A DNA stretch of 64,000 bases from Solenopsis invicta (GCF_016802725.1 NC_052668.1:11973001-12037000), one strand, 5' to 3'; numbered from the stretch's first letter, positions 11,892 to 24,179 are shown. Numbers and translations are program-made. Notes: generated by a model from the sequence alone, not told the origin.

Positions 11892-14800
11892 ACAAGATGA
11901 AAATCTTGCCGTAATTAATCTTATTGCAATCTTATAAATATTAAGACGAGGTCTACAATTCCTATTCTCCTCCATCGCATAAAATAAGATTGATTTATTG
12001 TCTCGAGACAGGAGTAACACGTGTAAATTTCAACTTATATATTCTTATATTTACGACAGAAAAAAAATTTGCTCGATGTTACAACGCACGATGATTAATC
12101 ACTACGCATTTTGAGACACTACCAATGGGGAATTGTGCGTTCTTTTGTAAGAAAAATTCGTACGTGATACATTACAAATAACGTATTCGTGGAAAACTCA
12201 ACAGCCTCTGCCTACGCGTAAAACGAATTCTCACGGGCCTTTCCCTTTTGGGACGAGATTTTAATATTTACGAAGCGAGCTCCCTTATAGGCTCTTGTGA
12301 CATTTTATTAGAAAAAAATAATTGTTCAAAGTTTCTTCAGCTCTATTGTTAAGTTGAGAATATTATGAGATTTGCTACAAATTTTCATTGTCCAATCTAA
12401 ATCCAAGATCTTTTTATTCTAGATTTTAGAATTTTTTCATTTAAGAATAAAATATTCCTTTCCTAAGAATAATTATGATTGTTTCTCAATCAATGTGTTA
12501 TTTTCTGATATTTGATTTTTTACAACAATGTTATTCTCTTATACATAAAAGCGTAATAGTGCATACAAACAAAATAAAAAATTAAAATGCGAAAACTTCC
12601 GTTTTTCTATTTTTCAAAAGTGTTCTAAATTTTGCCTTTCTTTTAAAAAGAAAAAAAAAGATTGACAAAATTCACAAGTCAACTTTTATATGTTCATATA
12701 ACATTTATTCATGAAAATACCAAAAAAGCGTTTCAATCTCTCTGCAAAAAAAAATATAAATATTAGAAGGTAAAGTCATAGATCCGCACAAAAATCGCGT
12801 AAAAATTTTTTTGCGTGAGGCTCGGATATGCACACCTCATGACATCAATTAAGGCACCTGGTACCCGTTTAAAATACGCAAATAGTAACTTTGATGGTTT
12901 TCACAGACACGAAAAAGAGAATGTGTTCCAAATGTCGCCTCGAGGGAAATTCGGGACTATGTGAAGCGACAAAAGTGAGAACAATGCCACTTTCTATTAT
13001 AATAGCCGGTTCTTTACAGCACGTGGCAGAACAAGATTGCCACTTAAAAATCTCAAAATAGAAACGGTATACTACATCGAGGCACAAATAAGTGATAAAA
13101 TTACATGTCTTCGGATGCTGAAATTCGATTTGAAAAATTGACAAATATCACGCGAGCTATGTGCGAACAAACGGTACAATTTGGAGCGAAAGGAACGGAC
13201 GTTCGTGGCAAACGTAAAAGCTTTAGTAAAAGTTTCCACCACTCGTCAGCAAGCTGCGATACTTAATAGCTGAGATTGGCTAGGGGGTGAAATGAGGCGC
13301 CGCGCGGGGGCAAACTTTGGGTCCCTTACCTATTCATCGGTTGCGCCGGGCGCTTCGCGAAATAAATTACGAAGAGAGTTTCTCCGGATGATTTCTCCTC
13401 CCGCTTTAAAAACGAAGAGAAAAAAATATGGATATGAAATTAAATTTGAATTTCTTAAATTAAGTTTTAATATTAAACTTCTATCTAATTGTGCTTTCTT
13501 CGCGTTCACGGGATAAAAATTATTATCCTCGCCGCGCGATAATGATTATCGATTAGCGCTAATAGGCGCTAATAATTTTGTATGTGTGTGCAGTAGAGAA
13601 GTGTGTAGCTCTCCTGCAGGATTAACAGAGAATTATCTCGGCTGTACCTCTATATAGAGAGATACCATTATTTCGCGAAGGTTGCAAGGTGAGAGAAATG
13701 AGAGGTCGAAGCGAGCGTCGCGTTATATTTTAGGTGCTCGTAAAATTCTCACTTGAAATCCGGTGAGGACGCGCACATTGGGAACAGTTCGCGCGTTTAT
13801 TACCTTCATTTCCTCATTTGTGCAAGGTTACGTCTTTTCCTTGCTCGCGTTTCAATGACAGTGTTATTAAATTCCTTTCAATAGTCCGCTTTTTCGCGTG
13901 AATGAGCATTATTCAATGAAGATTTATTCCGCACTACCATTGAGAGAGTTGCACTGTTGCGCGCTTATCGATTTCCAACAATAGAGCAAACTGGACTTGT
14001 TTGAGTTTATAGGTTCATAATAATGGCGCGGAATACGTAATAGGCGTAGTCGCGCTGTTTATGGACATATTATATTTGCGTATTATATAAATATATATGA
14101 ACAATAACCCGGAACCACGGGCAGTTTCGCGCGAATGATGTGCGCCATGCGAAACCATTTTTTACAATAGCAACGTTGGGAAAAACTGTTCAGCGGGATT
14201 CTTTATACAAAATATTGCTCAATAGATCGGGCGCCCGTAATGCCAGAAATAACCATAAGAGTTGACAAATGGTTGCAACCGCAATTTATCAATATCAAGA
14301 GTGGACAAACTTTTATCGGGCTTGTTGGTGCGTTCGATCGCATTCGACGTATAAATGCCGAAAATGTCGCGCTGGTTACAGCGATACGATTCGAAATGTA
14401 CTTTGCTAGGACGATTTTGCGGGGGGGGGGATGGAAAGCGGAAAGTTTTCTCGATTTTTGCGATTCGCCGCTGAAAGGGGCTTCATAAATGACGTGGTAC
14501 AACCTATACGAAAGGTTACGACGCGACGGGCGGCATACGGTATAGAAACGTGTCAAAAGTAATGGTCGGCGTCTGTCAAGCGACGACGGTGTCGAACGAG
14601 CGGACGCTGAATAAACGGCGACGACCAATGTCTGTCTTGTGATTTTAAACGTCGCTCGCGTTCGCGCGCGCACATCGTGACAATATACACCATCTAGGTA
14701 TATTGCCGTCGTCGTTGCGTCTACGTTGCGACGAAACCCGTCGCGGGGAACGAAAAATACGTATTTTCAATTCGAGAATATCTATCGCAAGAAGAACGGA

Positions 14801-16511
14801 AGGGATTTCACGTTTATAGAATTTCTCTCCTTCTCGGATATTACGCCTCGGATATTACAACTTTTGATAAAATAACGAAAGTGATTCGCGCGCTTATTCC
14901 TGGAGGCGGACAATATGATTTCAACTCGCTACTCGTCCGTAGCTAAAAGTTGTTCTGAGCATTAGATTCCAAATTAATGCACACACTAATGGATGAGTTA
15001 ATTTATCACTCTGTACGCAAGTCTGTCGACAGTTTTGTCCTTCGAATTCCTTTTCTTTGAAAAACCAAGAGCGCTGCATTTATGTACATTTCTTTTATAA
15101 ATTAATCTTTCTAGACATGTTAAAGTATACTTTCTGAATTTTGTAGTTATTCTAAAAAAAAAAAAAAAAAAAAAACGAAAATTGAGTTTGTACAATTTTT
15201 CAAATGATTTTTTACTTTATGAGATGCCATTAAAGATTTTTTTATGCACTTGTAAAAGTAATGAAAATGAACTCGGAACTGTCATAAAGAAGGTGCCAAA
15301 AACTAATATGAATACAAAGTGTCAATCTTGTCAATTAAAACATTGATTTTGAATGTTTGCACTGTCTCATAGTAAAAATAGAGTGCTTAATTAGATGCCT
15401 AAAGTTGGTGCTTAAAAATTGGTTCTACGCTTGCTTGGAGACGCAAATGGAGAAGTAATCGAATTGGAGATAACGTCAACAGCGTCATTAATCGCGCGAA
15501 TTAACGAGCAAAATGAGCACTACGATGGTAACAAGAGGATTGGCGATAACCACGCGTGATATAGTCACACGATCGTTTTTCAATACGAGAGTCGTCGATT
15601 TGATGCAATCTACCGTGACATTTTACGATCGTAACACAATTATTAATCAAAGCCGATCGCATTGTTATAAAATCATAATACATAGCCGAAAGTGTCCTTT
15701 TGAGGTCTGCGATAAGTGTCATTGCACTATCCGCATTAGTACAATTCACTCCTTTACGGTGCAATTATTAAGAAATGTGCTTTTTGCATCTAAGGAAAAA
15801 AAAAACGCTCAATTGTGATAAAAGAAAACTTCACATATTAATAAAAGTACAAGCTCGTCAGTGTAAAAAGAAATTTGAAAACGTGTAATAGAGCAAGGGT
15901 GGCAGTGCTTAGTTCAACATTAATTTGAACATTAATTATATTTTAAATAAAAAAAAATAGATTTAAATCGATACATGTTTCAATCTAACTTGGTTTCCTT
16001 CAGCCGTAAAAATGAAAATTAAATGACGTAAAATTTCAGTTATAAAAACATACTTAATACGGCAAATTAAAAGTAACAGAAGTCAATATCGAAGTCAAGT
16101 TTCTACGAACCGATTACTCTATGTATTATCAGTTGCAAGCGTGTCGGCGACACGCCGGCGTTAGTCAGCATAAAAGATCCTCCAATAAATAACTTGGCTA
16201 TGAAAATAAAATCATCAAGTCTTTCCGGGCTGAGATTTAATCCAAGTTAAAAAAGCGATCAATCAAGAGCTAAAATCGGAATGTGTACGCCAAAAAATTG
16301 CAATGTTAACTGTAAATTGAAGAAACGGAATCGTGAAAGTATGTAGTAAGCACGTAATTTACATATATAACAAAAAATTCCAGCAGATTTACAGTGTGAT
16401 TAAATGATTCATGTACCAGTCGTAAAATCAATCGTAAATTAAGGAAACTATATGTTTGGACTAATGATATGACTGCGCAACGTCGTTAACATTGATAGAC
16501 TGAGCCAACGA
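11892..16511. other. Non-coding stretch
   Basis: AT-rich from 11.9 to 12.85 kb, CpG-rich from 13.2 to 14.95 kb, then AT-rich again. It includes a run of 22 A at 15154-15175 and a run of about 10 G near 14422. Open frames up to 156 codons (14203-14673 minus) lack domains or splice context. A compact imperfect palindrome around GTGTCGGCGACACGCCGGCG lies near 16140. Confidence 0.5.
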
Positions 16512-16624
16512 CCGGTTCGCAGTCGTAAATAATTTTCAATCTTTGAAAGAAAAAAAAAAGTGACTCTGTAATTAACTACGCCTTCAATCAAAGATTGAAA
16601 ATTATTTATGACTATGAATACCGG
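16512..16624. mobile_element. Foldback element, about 113 bp
   Basis: The left arm 16512-16546 contains TAAATAATTTTCAATCTTTG after CCGGTTCGCAGTCG. The right arm 16588-16624 is its reverse complement with few differences and ends in ATACCGG. The spacer is about 40 bp and includes a poly-A run. Ends beginning CCGGT distinguish it from the ACAC-ended elements. Confidence 0.7.
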
Positions 16625-16994
16625 CGTAAGTTAAACCGAGAAATATGTTAAAATGACAAAAGATGTTCTCATCGCCAAGAATGCTTGTAAATAAAGACAC
16701 ATGTATCAGCTTTCTTTAAACATTTTCACGAATATGTTGAAATAAGAAATACCTAAAAGTTTAGTATCACTTGTACAATTTATACAATTCTTTTGTATAT
16801 TTTCATTATCATCTCTAAAATTAATCTTTTATAACAATTAAATTTATAATGTTTGCATTCTCCCAGTCAAAAATATGATCTAATTCCATTATGTGATTAA
16901 TGATTATCGCACTTTTAATCGTCTCATAATTAATATTTCTTCTAGACTCACTGATTCTCGTTTTTTTTCACATTTACTTCATATATATTCGGTA
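16625..16994. other. AT-rich non-coding stretch
   Basis: AT-rich DNA between two foldback elements; nothing else seen. Confidence 0.5.
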
Positions 16995-17518
16995 TACACT
17001 GCAAATCCAAGTGTGAAAAACGTGTAGTCGCACTTTTTACGCATTTGTAATTTTTATGCATTAAATTAAATTTATACGTGTGATTTTTCTAATTCTTACA
17101 CGCTTAGACGTATATCAATATTAAATTACACGCACATAAATACGTAAGAAGTGAATACATAATTTTACACACAAAAACACACACTTAGATTTGCAATGTA
17201 GTATCATCCCTGAGGTCGAGTCGCGCTCTACGAGAAAATGGTTACGATAACCATTGACTCGTTGCGCGTGACTCGGTCTTAGGGACGACCCTACATTGTC
17301 AATTCAAGTGTGTCTTTTCGTGTACAAAATGTAGCCACTTTTTACGTATTTACGTGCGTGTAATTTTTTATACTCACAGACGTGTAATTTAATATTGATA
17401 CACGTCTAAGCGTTTAACAAGTGCAAAAGTTACACGAGCATAAATTTAATTTGACGCATAAAAAGTGCAAATGCGTGAAAAGTGACTACACATTTTACAC
17501 GCTTGGATTTGCAGTATA
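16995..17518. mobile_element. Nested palindromic foldback element, about 525 bp
   Basis: This is three palindromes in one. Part A (16995-17203) and part B (17289-17518) are each bounded by inverted copies of a CTGCAAATCCAAGTGTG-like terminus and carry related CACTTTTTACGCATTTG blocks. Between them, 17204-17288 is a separate CpG-rich palindrome centred on ATGGTTACGATAACCAT. Because A and B are also inverted relative to each other, the whole block is one large inverted repeat centred near 17.25 kb. A (TA)n tract begins at its right end (17515-17531). There is no coding capacity. A palindromic element with a different palindrome inserted in its centre, or a duplicated foldback, would explain the layout. 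Confidence 0.75.
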
Positions 17519-17531
17519 TATATATATATAT

Positions 17532-18165
17532 CTTCCACATATTTTTTATATACAATATTATTTCAGTATCGATCGATTCTGTCTGTGCATTTCATTGAAA
17601 AATTTATTCTTTTTGCCGGTTACCGCGAATTTCACAGGTTCCCTCAATACAGCGGAGTTATATACCGATTCGCAACTACTCGGGCTTTTGACAGACGCGC
17701 GAGTGAAACTCCTGTATAGCGGGAAAGAGCGATTGATTGGTCGCCCTCAAACGTTTCTCTCGTGTGTGTTTGCGTGCTCGCGCGTACCGAGTAATCTTGG
17801 TGCAAGTTCTACCGGAAGGAAGCGCCTTGTCCCCGGGGGCACAGAGCACCCGGTTTCCAATTAAGGTCTGATTACAGTAAATACGCCAAGGTGACGAGAG
17901 CAATGCCGATGCGTCGTCCCGACGGCTGCGAGAGGAAGCCGCTTCAAACGAGAGTATTGTTGTGTTGGGAGAGACGTAGTTGCGTGACGCTACACTTGTC
18001 CCTTGCTTATTTCGCATGCTTATTCACGTTTATGCTCGACGTTATTCTCAGCACCGGGTCTACAGGGCAATTACATTTGATCGAACGTGCGACTTGAGAG
18101 CGATGGGAAAATCGCTCGTGACAACGTGTACTTCTACATGTATTTTTTGCACGAGTAATCAACAA
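17532..18165. other. Non-coding stretch
   Basis: CpG-rich after 17.6 kb. Frames on both strands are open by composition only. No structured repeat seen. Confidence 0.5.

Positions 18166-18221
<56 letters not shown>
18166..18221. repeat. (GA)n microsatellite, about 55 bp
   Basis: Uninterrupted AG dinucleotides following AAGAGGG. It gives long RE/SL dipeptide frames on both strands that are not genes. Confidence 0.95.
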
Positions 18222-18225
<4 letters not shown>

Positions 18226-19772
18226 GAATTTTCCCGAACAACACAATCGCATTACACGCGCGCGCGGGCGCACATGGATGAACGTAACTTCATCTTACGC
18301 ATTCCGCGCGCTATAATGCGTCCATCCTGTAATCCGATTGAACTTTGCATCACGTCGCGCAGCTTTGATTTTCGTTATACGCCCGTTCCCGTTTGATCCC
18401 CCTCGAAACAGCGGCGTAACGAACGGATTAACCCAACTTAATGCAAAATTGACAAAGGCGCGAGCTTAAACTATTATCGAGGGCCGCGGGGTATCCGATC
18501 TCTTTACCGCTTTATTGCACATTACACATTCGACGCAATATCAATCACATTCTCTCTCTCTCTCTCTCTCTCTCTTTCTCCCTGCAACGATTACTATGGT
18601 ACACTCGCGAGCGCGCAATCCCTCGCGTAACAACGTTACAAAGCGATCTGCGACACGAGAGCACGATTCACACGAACATTCGGCATCTATGAGCGAGGCA
18701 TATTTTCCTGGCGTATATGGGTTAATCGATTTCCGAACAACACCGTACGTATCGCGTACGCGCATCGTGAGCGCGCGTCTGTGCTACCGTGTCCCATAAC
18801 CGGCGCTTTTATTTTCATTTTTATTCCAATCGTCGATGATAAAGTGTATCTCTATCGGTGGAGAGACGCGATATACCCGATGCGATATCCGCGTTACCGC
18901 CTAGTCGTTTAAAAACTGCATCTCCTAATTCGTTCGCTTTAATAGCTCCGGCTGAGATTTATAACGCGCGGCGGTCATAGACTAAAAAGAGCACAGATAT
19001 CATTGATATACGCGTATAAATATAGTATCGACAAATAGAAGGACATCCATCCGAATGTCTGGAATATTTCACGAATATACACGTTGGTCCTTTACCCTCG
19101 CGTAAGCTCATCGTTTATGCAATAAATGTCTCGCCGCTTCCATATTCACTCGGTAATATCGAAATCTAGCCGGGAAATTTAACCGCAAAATTCGAATTTA
19201 TGGTACGCAGACGAAAATACGACCGCAAGCTTCGAAATTAGCCAGTGCTGGATGTAACCCAGACGCAGACGTACTCAGCACGTACTCGTACCGTATTTCG
19301 AGGGCAGAGGATCTAATTGTACCGTTAACGCGACGTAAAATCGATTTCGTTGTTTCGGCTTGTCTCTTGAAAAAATTACGCGTCGCATCCACCTTTCCTC
19401 TCCTTCTCCCCATCATTCTCATTTGCACCTCCAGAATTGATACTCGACGTTGGGATCGACGCGAGTAATAACATTTGCATGCACCGCGCGGGCGCTGCGC
19501 GTGAACGAGAAAACGTAACTAAATTACAAAGTTTATGCCCCTGCATTTTCCAGGACGCGGGACAAATTGCTACGCCAAAATGTGTTACCGCCGCGAAAGT
19601 GAATTAACATTTTCGGACTTTTCTTGCCCCTCAAACTGGATGTGGCGGTTGCACAACGTTTTGCGGCAGCGATTAACTTAAAGATAGTTCGACGCAGGGT
19701 GCACCGATCCATTTCTATTTCTCTATTAGATCGGCCTGTAGACTTGTGTCAAAATACATTTTTAGACGCGCG
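18222..19772. other. Non-coding stretch with a (CT)n tract
   Basis: CpG-rich DNA without supported genes. A (TC)n tract occupies 18550-18580. No hairpins or duplicated blocks noticed. Confidence 0.5.
18550..18580. repeat. (TC)n microsatellite
   Basis: About 13 TC units followed by TTTCTCC. Confidence 0.93.
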
Positions 19773-20010
19773 TACGGAGAAGAAAAATTAATATCAAATC
19801 AACAATTCATTGTTTCATATATAAGCAAGAATATAAATCTTCTTGGAAGAATTTATAATCTTAAACGGACATAATTTGCTTGCATGAAGTAACAAATTTT
19901 CTTCGTGTAAGCAAATTATATCTGTTTAAAATTATAAATTCTTACAAGATTTTATATTCTTGCTTATATATGAAACAATGAATTGTTGATACTAAATTTT
20001 TTTCTGTGTA
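19773..20010. mobile_element. Foldback/MITE-like element, about 238 bp, very short loop
   Basis: Two arms of about 110 bp (19773-19889 and 19901-20010) are reverse complements with only scattered differences. They share CAACAATTCATTGTTTCATA, TTATATTCTTGCTTATATAT and CAAATTAT-type blocks, separated by a loop of about 11 nt. Ends read TACGGAGAAGAAAAA and, from the other side, ATACACAGAAAAAAA. A transcript through it would form a long near-perfect duplex. There is no ORF; the element is non-autonomous if it is a transposon. Confidence 0.85.
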
Positions 20011-20032
20011 TGGAGCTTGAGAAAATTATACT

Positions 20033-20052
20033 TCTCTCTCTCTCTCTCTCTT
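20033..20052. repeat. (CT)n microsatellite, short
   Basis: About nine CT units just right of the foldback element. Confidence 0.9.
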
Positions 20053-20291
20053 ATTTGTAACGCTTTTGTTTGATGAAATAACGAATTAAATTTCTATAAG
20101 CGTGTTTTCTCGCCGCGGGGGATGTATCGTATAATTTTCTTTCGTTCGAAAGGCGCGCAAAACCACATCACGCGGAAATCTATCGCGCCTGGGAATCATC
20201 ACGTGCGTGTTTCCTCTCGCTGGCGTTTAACCGCGCACGTCGTTTGCATACATCGCCAAAATTGATACCCGGCAGTGCAATTTACGTAGAT

Positions 20292-20350
20292 ACATATGCG
20301 TATATTCGCTTAACATCGACTAATGATACTCGCCATGCGCGCCTGCACAC
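20292..20350. repeat. Diverged direct repeat, copy 1 (partner at 20879)
   Basis: Shares TATATTCGCTTAAC, then (G/C)ACTAATGAT-like and CTGCA blocks in the same order with 20879-20930, about 0.59 kb away. Flanks are unrelated. No coding frame is common to both copies. Confidence 0.6.
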
Positions 20351-20878
20351 GCACAATAAACGTCAGAAATACAATGTACATCTATAAATATGTGGATTTA
20401 GCATTTTAGGCTTGATTCGGCGCATACGCCTTTTAAATCTTTCTCTCTTCATCCAAGTAAAATCTATCGTCTCTCCAGTGATGGCGAGGAACCAATAGCA
20501 CGGCAGATATTCGATTCTTAGCTGATCGCAGAGCATCCGAATTTTCTGCGTATTCAGAAAATAACAAAACGTTATCATTTTTTGCGCATACATGTTGGCA
20601 AATGGTAACTACATTACACCGCGCTGTATAACGACGCGCGTGTACGAAGCTCGTAAATATACGATTCAATATCTTATTCGCGAACCGATCGCATACAAAT
20701 ACCATATTAATTAGCTCGCGTTAACTCACGCGGAGAAAAAGAAAAGAACGGCGCACATATGTGGACGCAAACACATAACTATCCGAGCAGCTATCCGTTC
20801 TCGTATTCGTAATGTCCATATAGACGTTCGCCCATATGGGCATTTCCCTGGACGAATATTCGCTTGCTACGTGGCTCT

Positions 20879-20930
20879 ACATGTATATTCGCTTAACGTC
20901 AGCTAATGATCCGTGTCTGCATATATACAG
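20879..20930. repeat. Diverged direct repeat, copy 2 (partner at 20292)
   Basis: Second copy of the block at 20292-20350, with identical TATATTCGCTTAAC followed by GCTAATGAT. A perfect 12-bp palindrome GCCCATATGGGC (20830-20841) lies about 40 bp upstream of this copy and has no counterpart at the first. Confidence 0.6.
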
Positions 20931-21544
20931 CAACTATAATACGTACACATACACACGCAGCGCAGCGCAGCGGGGGAGGGAGAGGGGAGGAAAGGGAGCA
21001 CTATGCATTTACCAATGATGATCTATATCTATCACGCATGATAGTTCGGCTGTAATACTTGATTCAAAAGCGAATTAATTACGCGTGTGATATTTCTAGC
21101 GTGCCGCGCGCAATTCGATTTAATGTTCAATTAGCGAAATTAATTTCAGGGCAAGTAATAAAATATGAGAGACTTTGGATTACACGTTACCGCGGAGAAG
21201 GTTTCAGCTCTGTGGGGCACTTAAAGAACGTCTCCGCTTTACTTTTCTGTCTTAGTTCCTGTTTTCCTAAAGCCACTGTGCCTATTTGCGTAGGGAAAAC
21301 AGTGGAAAAGTCTGCGTCGCGCTACTCGCCGTGACTTCGCCTGTGCAAATTTAATGTAAGAGGATAACAAACGAAAATTCTTCCTACTTCCTCCGCCGTT
21401 ATCGCGAGACGGACTGCGATCTGAACACGGGCGTGTTTGGCGGCGATGGTGATCGCTCTTAATTATACACGTAATTATATATGTATACGCGGACATGATA
21501 CCAATCTCCGTATAGGCAGATAAGACGATGTGGGAAACGCTCAC
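20931..21544. other. Non-coding stretch
   Basis: No supported gene. The frame on the minus strand that ends in this stretch is discussed with the exon candidate at 21545-21697, of which this would be the downstream intron. Confidence 0.45.
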
Positions 21545-21697
21545 CTGGCATAGCCAGATAACAGCGTTATTGCCACTGTATTCTTGTCGCCTCTCCGGTA
21601 CACGGCGGAATCGCCGAAGTTCTTGGCAGTTTAGGCCCCCCGATTCGAAATTAGCCCATGCACGAACATTCGCCGTTCCGATCATAGACATGGAAAG
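21545..21697 (-). CDS. Candidate 153-nt internal exon, minus strand, unidentified
   Basis: On the minus strand a CGGCCCAG acceptor-like site precedes an open frame of exactly 51 codons. It starts LSMSMIGTANVRAWANFESG and ends NNAVIWLCQ, directly followed by GTGAGC, a good donor after CAG. The exon would be phase 0-0. The pyrimidine tract before the acceptor is interrupted by CG dinucleotides, which weakens it. An in-frame ATG near the start would also allow a first-exon reading. No family is recognised. The surrounding minus-strand frame stays open for 184 codons in all, so open-frame evidence alone is weak here. Confidence 0.25.
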
Positions 21698-21792
21698 CTG
21701 GGCCGAGCGTAAAACGCGAAACGTGAAGGTCACGTAGAAAGAGACGAAAGACAATTGACGGGAAAAGAGAGAAGAGACAATCGCGTGAATCA

Positions 21793-21816
21793 CAGAGAGA
21801 AAGAGAGAGAGAGAGA
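21793..21816. repeat. (GA)n microsatellite, short interrupted
   Basis: Imperfect GA tract with one AAAG interruption. Confidence 0.85.
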
Positions 21817-22551
21817 AATACGGTAACTCTTTCCTGCTTTTTCCACCTGATCTTCACTACCTGACACGCTCAATCTATTTATATCTATGGTTCCGATATG
21901 TCACGATGATTGTATAACTTGAACTGTTTCGATCATCGATAATCTGGCAAGAACGATTTCCGCGACCTTTATCGACGATTTTAAAAGTTCGTGTAGAATT
22001 TTCGCGCTCTTATCTGCTCTCTAATTCTGAATCAGTGGAATTTTACTGATTTGCAGCGTTATACTTGTAACCGTGTCATCAGTGACTATTCACAATTCTT
22101 CAGTAAGGGGGCACTCTCAGTGACCGAATCAGAGCATTGCCGCTGAAAAATAGTGCGTGTATCACAGACTATTTACTGTCTTCCAATACACCGATTCCCA
22201 ATTCAGAGAGTGGCGCTGTCTCGTATTTATATTCGTGATATTCATTATAATGTTTTACGTGTCGTTCTCTCGATTGAAATATAAATATTTGTTTTTCTCT
22301 TAGAAAGAGCGCAACATCGAAAGCGTAAACCAAATTTATAAACCGGAACACACTGCTCAAATCGTACGTATTTTTCTCGGTCTAATAAGTCGATCCGTAA
22401 CGCCGTCCTCCATGAATATAAACGAATATAGCCGAACTTTGCGAAAACATAGATCTAAAATGGAATTTTGCGACGCGATTCTATAGACGCTATCAAAATT
22501 TAATTTCCGGTAGGTAGGAGTGGCGCGCGAGGAACATCGAAAAATTTTCAC
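21817..22551. other. Non-coding stretch
   Basis: Mixed-composition DNA; no gene or repeat seen. Confidence 0.5.
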
Positions 22552-22592
22552 ACATCCGCACGTGGGAAATTGTCACGTGCGAATGCGGATGT
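22552..22592. repeat. GC-rich hairpin with paired CACGTG sites
   Basis: The 41-bp inverted repeat runs from ACATCCG to CGGATGT. Inside, CGCACGTG (22557-22564) pairs with CACGTGCG (22574-22581) across a 9-nt loop, with a small bulge outside. CACGTG is the canonical E-box bound by bHLH proteins such as Myc/Max or Clock/Cycle, so paired E-boxes are an alternative to an RNA-structure reading. Confidence 0.7.
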
Positions 22593-22643
22593 AAGGCCGT
22601 TATTGTCGATCCTGTTATCGCCTCCTTCAAATACGGGAGAGAC

Positions 22644-22661
22644 ACGCGCGCGCGCGCGCGC
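22644..22661. repeat. (CG)n dinucleotide run
   Basis: Eight to nine consecutive CG units, alternating purine-pyrimidine DNA with Z-DNA potential, about 50 bp right of the E-box hairpin. Confidence 0.9.
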
Positions 22662-23975
22662 ATGTCTGTGCCGCAATATAATTTATCTCGCCTCAAAATT
22701 ATCCCCGGGACGGACGTATCTCTCCTTCTGTTCCTGAATGATCCACAAACCGCGCACGACAACCGGGGGGTTTCCTCCGTCAAAATAATTGGAAATTCGA
22801 ACCTCCGTACGATCGATACAGGCGGCCGTCATCGTCGTGACAACGTTAAAATGAACGGGTTCATGTATAAATTTAATTGTCATTTCGTTTAAGTAAAGCT
22901 CATAACGAACGTTTTTAATCAGTTTTGATTTTAGGACGGCGGCATGTTGCCGCGCTTTTCGCTTTTGTCGGCTGTTACCGCTCAATTAAAGTTTTGTGGT
23001 AACATCGAAGATCGTACGAAATAAACACGAGCGTAAAATTGTTATTGTTTTATTTTCAATACGAAAAATATAATAGTTTCTACGCGCGCGGTTAAAAATA
23101 TGATAGCTGCGCTCTGTCAAACGGCGAGCTGCAAATCCGCATGACCTCATTAATTATCGTGTACATTGCGTACGTCGCTTTTGTGATCTCGTTTGCGTCT
23201 AAATGGATTCTGTAATAAGTTATCATTATTCACTTAGGTCCTATCGAGATTTATTCGCTAAATGCACGTACATATGTTAAAACGTTGTTGCGCCATTGGA
23301 GTTCTCTAAACAAAATATTTCCCCTCGCAGCGTGAAATCGAATGGAAACGGGAACAATGGGCGAAAATGTCCAAAAAATGTCGCGGGAATAACTCGCACG
23401 AAATTTCACGTGGAATTTACTACGGCGGAGTTAACCGACAAATTATCGGCGATGCCTGACCGCGGAAAATAATGGACGGGTCGTGCGAGCCCAGCCAGTA
23501 TTGACACTCTGCGTTCATTTACATCGTAATGATGCCAAAGTGTCAGTCCTGTCAGGCGCACGATAACGCGGTGTCGAGGGGCGACGAAAATGTGTGTACG
23601 CCCAGGACGGAATGGGGACAATCCTCGGTGCAGCGGCGATGATGCAGCGCTCGTGTGATGAAGCGAGAGGGATGCGAGGGTAAGAGCGATTTCGCGGTCG
23701 CCTAAACAAATTATCGCATTTCGATAACGAGACCACTCGTAAAGCGCCCGCGCACATCGCGATCCACGATCGAAATCCCTAATGAACCATCTCGGGATTT
23801 AAGACGTTTCGCCGACGCAGCGTAATAGCGCAGCTGGAGAATAATTATTCTTCACTCCGAGAGAAATTGATCGAATCGCGACTTTATATTGACAAGAGAT
23901 GTCCTTACGATCATCGATACTGATTGCATAAGCGCAAACATTGTCACGTAAATCGGTGGTACGCTTTTTCCTCTC
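22662..23975. other. Non-coding stretch
   Basis: CpG-rich DNA with minus-strand frames open by composition. No splice-bounded exon or structured repeat noticed. Confidence 0.5.
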
Positions 23976-24179
23976 TACACTAAAAAATAAATAAATAAAT
24001 AAATAAACCTTTAGTTTTAAGATATTAAAATGTTGTATATTTCTGTCTCCGTTTTTTAAACAAACCGAAACCTTTGACGGTCTTTAAATATCTTAGTGTT
24101 TTTAAGTATTTAAAGAAATGGAGACAGAAATAAAGCGTTTCAATGTCTTTTAAAGTTAAACACTTCTCTGTTGAGTGTA
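23976..24179. mobile_element. Foldback/MITE-like element, about 204 bp
   Basis: Terminal inverted repeats begin TACACTAAAAAATAAA on the left and TACACTCAACAGAGAAG on the right when read inward. The arms share TTTAAGATATTAAAATG/TTAAAAGACATTGAAACG and a well-conserved TATTTCTGTCTCC block. A short (AAAT)n run sits in the left arm. No ORF and no obvious target-site duplication. Confidence 0.7.
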
